Shown here: positions 59,827 through 64,000 of the stretch, in pieces | Numbering within the stretch: position 1 is the first letter of the stretch | How the letters are laid out: the number at the start of each line of letters is the position of its first letter | Assembly: GCF_014982855.1 (NCBI RefSeq) | Contig: NZ_JADCKF010000010.1 | Span: 95,539-159,538 of the forward strand | Length of the DNA: 64,000 nt | From: Pseudoflavonifractor gallinarum | Lineage (GTDB): Bacteria; Bacillota; Clostridia; Oscillospirales; Oscillospiraceae | Reading direction: 5' to 3' | The notes under the pieces: model-generated | Told to the model about the DNA's origin: nothing | Databases searched by the model: none | The model's input: only the letters and a program-made list of their open reading frames with translations | Made by a program: the position numbers and the translations under genes

Positions 59827-60020
59827 GCGTGTCGAACAGGTTCGACACGCTTCTCAAAAATGCAAGCATTTTTTCGAGGGGGTGCAGGCCGCCGCATGCA
59901 CTCGCTTTCGCTCGCACACTTGCGGCCTGAGAAGTGTTTTTTTCGAGGCGCATGTCCTCGAAAAAAACGGATTGAGTCGTTCTTTCGCCGCCCCCGGGCG
60001 GCGAAACTCTGCCGAGGGCT
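59827..60020 (-). repeat. Interspersed multi-hairpin repeat, copy C (inverted)
   Basis: Read on the minus strand it has the same block order as copies A and B: GCAGAGTTTCGCCGCC with GGGGCGGCGAA, TTTTTTCGAGG/CCTCGAAAAAAA, CAGGCCGCAAGTGTGCGAGC, CTCGAAAAAATGC/GCATTTTTGAG and GTGTCGAAC/GTTCGACAC. It lies in a 420-base divergent gap between the two promoters at 59786-59814 and 60079-60107. Confidence 0.8.
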
Positions 60021-60078
60021 TTTTTCACGCGAAAAGAGCGTGTCTGCCGTGCTGTTTTTCCCGCCGTTTTTGTCTTTC

Positions 60079-60107
60079 TTGACAGAGTTCGGCCGGGAGG
60101 GTATCAT
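60079..60107 (+). promoter_or_regulatory. Promoter of the YerB-like gene
   Basis: A perfect TTGACA at 60079-60084, a 17-base spacer and TATCAT at 60102-60107 precede the gene by 41 bases. Confidence 0.82.
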
Positions 60108-60148
60108 AAAATTATCCCGGAATTACCAGGAAAGAGAGGCTTTCTTCC

Positions 60149-61252
60149 ATGTTGACCAAGAAGCTCGCCCCACTCTGTCTCGCTCTGCTGCTGGGCCTGA
60201 GCGCCTGCGGGAAGCCCACGGCCCAGGTCTCCCCCGCGCCGGAGCACTCCCTCCCGGCCCGGACGCCCGAGCCCATTCCCACGCCTACCCCCGAGCCGGA
60301 GTATACCGGCCCGGTGAATCCCCTCACGGGACTGCCCATCGCCGGGGAGTATGTGAACCGCCGCCCGGTGGCCATCATGCTCAACAACCTCAAGCAGGCC
60401 CTCCCCCAGGTGGGTGTCTCCGACGCCGACATCATCTATGAGTGCCTGGCCGAGGGCGGCATCACCCGGATGCTGGGGGTCTATCAGGACCCCAGTCAGG
60501 CGGGGGCCATCGGCTCCATCCGCTCCTCCCGGCCCTACTATCTGGAGCTGGCCCTGGGCCACGACGCGGTCTACATCCACGCCGGCGGCAGCCCCGACGC
60601 CTATGAGAAGATCCGCGCCTGGAACGTCACCGCCCTGGACGGGGTCAACGGGCCCTACTGCGGCTCCAGCCCCGGCTCCAACCTGATGTGGCGGGACGCC
60701 GACCGGCGGCGCAACATGGGCTATGAGCACAGCGTCATCACCACCGGCGAGACCATCGTGGAGCGCTTCGCGGGCTACTCCTTCCGGCAGGAGCACCAGG
60801 AGGGCTATACCTACGAGATGAACTTCCTGCCCGACGGCACCCCCTCCGGCGGGGTGACGGCCAACACCATCACCGTCCCCTTCTCCAACGTGAAAACGGG
60901 CGTCTTCACCTACGACCCGGAGCAGGAGCTCTATCTGGTGGAGGAGTACGGAAAGCCCTATGTGGACGGCAACACCGGCGAGCAGGTGGGGGTCACCAAC
61001 GTGCTCATCCTCAAGACCCGGTGCTCCGCCATCCGCGGGGACGACAAGGGCCGCATCACGGTGGACCTCACCAGCGGCGGCACCGGCTACTATGCCTGCG
61101 GCGGCCAGCTCATCGACATCCTCTGGAGCAAGGGGGGCCGGAATGAGCAGCTGCGCTATACCGACCTGAACGGCAACCCCATCTCCCTGGGGGCCGGGCA
61201 CAGCTATGTGAACATCGTCCCCCTGGACTCCGACGTGGAGATCCAGGGCTGA
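60149..61252 (+). CDS. YerB-like lipoprotein (DUF3048)
   Basis: This 367-residue lipoprotein has a lipobox LSAC (Cys about residue 20), a Pro/Thr/Glu linker and a DUF3048 domain from about residue 52 (NPLTGLPIAGEYVNRRPVAIMLNN, AEGGITRMLGVYQ, IGSIRSSRPYYLELA). A C-terminal DUF3048_C domain follows. B. subtilis YerB is the namesake; its function is unknown. It stands alone with its own promoter and terminator. Confidence 0.92.
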   Translation: MLTKKLAPLCLALLLGLSACGKPTAQVSPAPEHSLPARTPEPIPTPTPEPEYTGPVNPLTGLPIAGEYVNRRPVAIMLNNLKQALPQVGVSDADIIYECLAEGGITRMLGVYQDPSQAGAIGSIRSSRPYYLELALGHDAVYIHAGGSPDAYEKIRAWNVTALDGVNGPYCGSSPGSNLMWRDADRRRNMGYEHSVITTGETIVERFAGYSFRQEHQEGYTYEMNFLPDGTPSGGVTANTITVPFSNVKTGVFTYDPEQELYLVEEYGKPYVDGNTGEQVGVTNVLILKTRCSAIRGDDKGRITVDLTSGGTGYYACGGQLIDILWSKGGRNEQLRYTDLNGNPISLGAGHSYVNIVPLDSDVEIQG

Positions 61253-61263
61253 GAAGACAGCTT

Positions 61264-61302
61264 AGGCGTCTCCGGTCCTCTCAGACCGGGGACGCTCTTT
61301 TT
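61264..61302 (+). terminator. Terminator after the YerB-like gene
   Basis: GCGTCTCCGGTC pairs (one mismatch) with GACCGGGGACGC and is followed by TCTTTTTC. Confidence 0.85.
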
Positions 61303-61343
61303 CGGTTTTCTTTTCTATTCTCTTATCTTGACTTACTCTCTCC

Positions 61344-61415
61344 GCCATTTTTGTCGGGAGGGGTCCCGCCATTTTTGTCAGGAGGGTCCCGACAATTTTG
61401 TCGGGAGGGGGGTGC
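61344..61415. repeat. Three imperfect 24-bp direct repeats
   Basis: Units at 61344-61367, 61368-61390 and 61391-61415 follow GCCATTTTTGTCGGGAGGGG with small changes. The last unit includes a CCCGAC/GTCGGG palindrome (61388-61405). The rest of the 318-base gap between the YerB-like gene and the choloylglycine hydrolase gene holds an AT-rich stretch and the promoter at 61513. Confidence 0.7.
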
Positions 61416-61512
61416 TCCCGTCGTAAATTTCTTTAAAAGATATTATACGCTTTTCTTTATATCTTGTCAAGATACCGCAAGGGCGTCTGCCCGCCGGAAA
61501 CCAGCGGAAGGT

Positions 61513-61541
61513 TTGCTTTTTGGCCTCTCCCGGGGTATACT
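61513..61541 (+). promoter_or_regulatory. Promoter of the choloylglycine hydrolase gene
   Basis: TTGCTT at 61513-61518, a 17-base spacer and TATACT at 61536-61541 lie 29 bases before the start. Confidence 0.78.
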
Positions 61542-61570
61542 GAAAAAAAGGTTGCAAGGAGGCCTGTTTT

Positions 61571-62548
61571 ATGTGTACGAGCGTCGCGTTTTCTGCCCCC
61601 CGGAAGCTGTTTGGCCGCACGCTGGATCTGGAATATTCCTTTGGACAGCAGGTGGTGATCACCCCCCGAAACCATCCGCTGCACTTCCACCGGCGCAGCA
61701 CCATGGCGCACCATCTGGCCATGATCGGCATGGCCACGGTGGATCGGGATACCGCCCTGTATGCGGAGGCGATGAACGAAAAGGGCCTCTACATGGCGGG
61801 CCTGAATTTCCCCGGAAATGCCTATTACACCCCGCCGGAACAGGCCGCAGCGGACGCCGTGGCCCCCTACGAGCTGATCCCGCTGGTGCTGGGCCGCTGT
61901 GAGACCCTGGCGCAGGCCGAAGCCATCCTGAAGGGGATCGATCTCTTGAACCTTCCCTTTGCACCGGGCTATCCGGTGGCCCCGCTGCACTGGCACATTG
62001 CCGACGGCACCGGCTCTATGGTGCTGGAGGTCATGGAGGACGGGGCCCATCTCTATCCCGACCCGGTGGGGGTGCTCACCAACAATCCGCCCTTTCCGTA
62101 CCAGCAGATGAACCTGAGCAATTATCAGACCCTCTCGCCCCATCCCCCCAGGAACACCTTTGCGCCGGAGCTTCCCCTGGCCGTATACGGGCAGGGCATG
62201 GGCGCGCTGGGACTGCCCGGCGATGTCTCCCCCATGTCCCGCTTTGTGCGGGCGGCCTTTTTGAAGGAGAACGCCCTCTTTACCGGGGATGAACTCCAGG
62301 ATGTGACGCAGTTCTTCCACATCCTGGATGGCGTATCCATGGTCCGGGGAAGCGTTATCACCCCGGAGGGAAAGCCGGACCTGACCCTGTATGCCTCCTG
62401 CGCCGATGCCTCCCATGGGGTCTATTATTATAAAACCTACGAAAACCATCAGATCAACGGAGTGCGTTTTACCGAGGCGCTGATGGATGGAGAGGCGCTC
62501 TCCTGCTATCCGCTGGAGAATCAGCAGCACGTACACTGGGTCAATTAA
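61571..62548 (+). CDS. Choloylglycine hydrolase family (bile salt hydrolase / linear amide C-N hydrolase)
   Basis: This 325-residue Ntn-hydrolase has no signal peptide. Removal of Met exposes the catalytic C2 (MCTS). Residues aligning with the bile salt hydrolase active site are present: R16 and D19 (GRTLDLE), N79 (AGLNF), N171/N172 (LTNNP) and R224 (SPMSRFVRAAF). It would cleave the glycine or taurine amide of conjugated bile acids. Penicillin V acylase activity is the main alternative; the retained Asn and Arg favour bile salts. Single gene with its own promoter. Confidence 0.9.
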   Translation: MCTSVAFSAPRKLFGRTLDLEYSFGQQVVITPRNHPLHFHRRSTMAHHLAMIGMATVDRDTALYAEAMNEKGLYMAGLNFPGNAYYTPPEQAAADAVAPYELIPLVLGRCETLAQAEAILKGIDLLNLPFAPGYPVAPLHWHIADGTGSMVLEVMEDGAHLYPDPVGVLTNNPPFPYQQMNLSNYQTLSPHPPRNTFAPELPLAVYGQGMGALGLPGDVSPMSRFVRAAFLKENALFTGDELQDVTQFFHILDGVSMVRGSVITPEGKPDLTLYASCADASHGVYYYKTYENHQINGVRFTEALMDGEALSCYPLENQQHVHWVN

Positions 62549-62642
62549 ACGATAGGTTTCCATGCAGCGGCTCCCCTGGCCAAACCGACCGGGGGAGCCA
62601 AAATTAGTAGGAGACCGTATCTCTAGGCTGTTTGCGGCAAGT

Positions 62643-62930
62643 GCCTCGCAGAGTTCCACCGTCCGCAGACGGCGGAAGAATATTTCAATCCGTTTTTTTC
62701 GAGGACATGCGCCTCGGAAAAAACACTGCTCAGCCTGCAAGTGTGTGGCCCTTCCCGGGACCCCAGACAAAGCCCAGCGAAGCGGGTTTGTTTGGGAGAG
62801 GAGGGGCAAGGGAGTGAAGTAAGCCCTGGCCGTCAGGCCGGGGTGAACGGTACGGACTTTGACCCGACGAGGTGCGCGCAGCAGGCTGCATCTCCCTCGA
62901 AAAAACGCTCTGCGTTTTTGAGAAGCGCAG
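62643..62930 (+). repeat. Interspersed multi-hairpin repeat, copy D (with 127-bp insert)
   Basis: The first half matches copies A and B from GCCTCGCAGAGTTCC through CAAGTGTG (to about 62745). About 127 bases of different, GC-rich sequence follow. The family sequence resumes at about 62872 (GTGCGCGCAG..GGCTGCATC) and ends with CTCGAAAAAACGC/GCGTTTTTGAG. It lies between convergent genes and fills most of a 380-base gap. Confidence 0.75.
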
Positions 62931-62931
62931 C

Positions 62932-63681
62932 TTAGACCATGCAGCCGTTCTTGACCTCCCGGTAACACGCGGGGGTGCCGGGGGCCTGGTTGGGCGGGAA
63001 GAACTCATCCACGGGGAACTTCACATGGCGGAAGATCTCACAGGGATCGTCCTCGTTGCCGCCGCAGGTGCACTCCTTCTCGGGCAGGCAGTAGTCGTAG
63101 ATGGGCATGAGGAGCTGGGTGTCCCGCTCCAGCCGGATGATGGAGAACTGCCCCAGGCTCACATAGACCCGCTTGCCCTGGTTGCCGAAGCACAGGTCGC
63201 TGCAGAAGCAGGCGCAGATGCAGGGCGGGATCTCGGTCAGCTCGCAGTCGCAGGGGTGGCACTCGCACACGTCCACCAGCTTCATGTTCAGGACGATGGG
63301 GTCCACCGCCTCCACCACGGCGGTGGGCACGCTGCACCGGCGCATCTGGGCGTCCGGGCCCTCGTCCAGGCAGGAGGAGAAGACCTTGGCGCTGCTCTCG
63401 CTGCCGAAGAGGATGACCCGCTTGTCAAAGACGCACAGGCCGCTGATCTCCACCGGACGCACCGCGCCCACAAAGGCGTCGGCCGTGACCCGGTAGTAGT
63501 AGCGGACGTCCACGGTGTAAAAGCCGCGGTTGAACCCGATGGGCTCCACGTCGATGTACACATAGATCAGCTCGGCCTTCCCGGCCTTGATGCTGACCGC
63601 CCGGTCGATGGCGCACTGGGAATCCTGGGTGGGATAGAACCGCAGATCTTCGATGCAGTCCTTGTCGGAAGATATAGCGTC
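62932..63681 (-). pseudogene. 5'-truncated Cys-rich protein gene (possible spore-associated family)
   Basis: The frame is open for 249 codons but has no start codon near its left end: TAA at 63684-63682 lies directly upstream of DAISSDKDCIEDLRFYP, and no ribosome site is seen. An internal GTG at 63561 would lose about 40 conserved-looking residues. The protein has beta-rich segments (AELIYVYIDVEPIGFNRGF) and a Cys-rich centre (CECHPCDCELTEIPPCICAC) likely to bind metal or form cross-links. Similar proteins of about 250 residues occur in sporulating clostridia, from memory and without a proven role. The break coincides with a drop in GC. Confidence 0.6.
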
Positions 63682-63726
63682 TTAAATACAATCTATTTAA
63701 ATATTAAAGTTTTGGGGGAAAAGAAA

Positions 63727-63754
63727 GCCCGCAGGTATCAATCTGTGGGCTTTT
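63727..63754. terminator. Bidirectional terminator-like hairpin
   Basis: GCCCGCAG pairs (one G-T) with CTGTGGGC and is followed by TTTT; A-rich sequence lies on the other side. Confidence 0.65.
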
Positions 63755-63834
63755 ACTATACCTTCGCCACCTGCTCAGCGGCCTGCTACTGGAGGCAATC
63801 CCTACGGGCATTCCTCACTCTGTATCCTCATTGT

Positions 63835-63858
63835 GTTCGACTCCCCCCGCCTCCACCA
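63835..63858 (+). other. tmRNA (ssrA) 3'-end fragment, candidate attachment site
   Basis: The 24 nt begin GTTCGACTCC and end CGCCTCCACCA, which matches the T-loop, T-stem 3' strand, acceptor 3' strand and CCA of Firmicutes tmRNA. The bases just before it (ATTGT) cannot pair with the T-stem 3' strand, and no tmRNA body precedes it. It is therefore a fragment, as expected at one end of an element integrated in ssrA. Confidence 0.65.
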
Positions 63859-63863
63859 AAACA

Positions 63864-63898
63864 AAATCCCCTCTAACCGCAATGGTTGCAGGGGATTT
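63864..63898. terminator. Hairpin terminator after the tmRNA fragment
   Basis: AAATCCCCT with inner AACC pairs with GGTT and AGGGGATTT, followed by CTTTG. Its distance from the CCA is what one expects for an ssrA terminator. Confidence 0.65.
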
Positions 63899-63923
63899 CT
63901 TTGTGCCGCAATGGTTTAGAGGT

Positions 63924-63958
63924 TTGTACTCAGTACAATTATATTGTACTACGTACCA
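63924..63958. promoter_or_regulatory. Paired palindromic operators
   Basis: TTGTACTCAGTACAA (63924-63938) is a perfect palindrome. A second, degenerate copy TTGTACTACGTACCA (63944-63958) lies 20 bases away centre to centre, about two helical turns. The region is AT-rich and has no gene up to the window edge; a regulated promoter to the right is likely. Confidence 0.6.
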
Positions 63959-64000
63959 TATTTTTTAACACAATACAAGTCGAAATTGCACACGGATTAC

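Noticed and set aside
63480..63858. A complete tmRNA gene ending at 63858
   Set aside because: Only the last 24 nt match. The bases before them cannot form the T-stem, there is no tag-peptide frame, and the region left of 63680 codes for a protein on the other strand.

Overview
The window reads as chromosome of a high-GC, anaerobic, Gram-positive gut bacterium, most likely an Oscillospiraceae member (Flavonifractor / Lawsonibacter / Intestinimonas type). Evidence: GC-rich coding DNA with strong AGGAGG ribosome binding sites and TTGACA/TATAAT-type promoters; Firmicutes-type gene families (DUF4364, YerB/DUF3048, TepA, FHA-FtsW, LarBCE); oxygen defence by rubrerythrin and superoxide reductase rather than catalase; and gut-associated enzymes (a bile-salt-hydrolase-type amidase and oleate hydratase). 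The genus is an inference.

Layout. 1-3.1 kb: tail of a probable HD hydrolase, an MBL-fold hydrolase and a large membrane-anchored protein of unknown function. 3.1-7.8 kb: a glycosyltransferase facing a cell-wall pair (FHA-FtsW/RodA and a penicillin-binding protein). 7.9-14.1 kb: the glycine cleavage operon gcvT-H-PA-PB-lpdA behind a tandem glycine riboswitch. 14.2-29.9 kb: a long minus-strand block containing ddl, murF, an ABC-F protein, a YdcF protein, prfA, tsaC/sua5, coaE, an M18 aminopeptidase, tepA, uppP, ftsK and a GNAT. 30.5-36.3 kb: a MacA/MacB-like export system followed by a frameshifted SLH-domain surface protein. 36.4-43.8 kb: an XRE-S24 regulator, two tRNA-Leu genes around yaaA, an AlbA_2 protein, a TetR next to oleate hydratase, and an antiporter-TetR operon with two clear operators.

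43.8-52.0 kb is the most coherent system: larE-larB-larC (nickel-pincer cofactor synthesis, LarC with a very long His/Asp/Glu insert) followed by a five-gene peptide/nickel-type ABC importer. It lies behind one promoter and a structured leader that folds as a four-way junction and ends in an antiterminator/terminator pair. This looks like metal import and metal-cofactor assembly under RNA control. No larA is present.

52.0-63.7 kb: rubrerythrin, superoxide reductase with a duplicated promoter, a PerR/Fur regulator with its box, a small lipoprotein, tsaD-GNAT-rimI-polA, DUF4364, YerB and the bile-salt-hydrolase-type enzyme. The last 330 bases are AT-rich. They hold a 5'-truncated Cys-rich gene, a 24-nt copy of a tmRNA (ssrA) 3' end and paired palindromic operators, which I read as the edge of an integrative element.

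Scattered through intergenic spaces are four near-full and two partial copies of an approximately 190-bp multi-hairpin repeat, plus a separate array of five consecutive hairpins.
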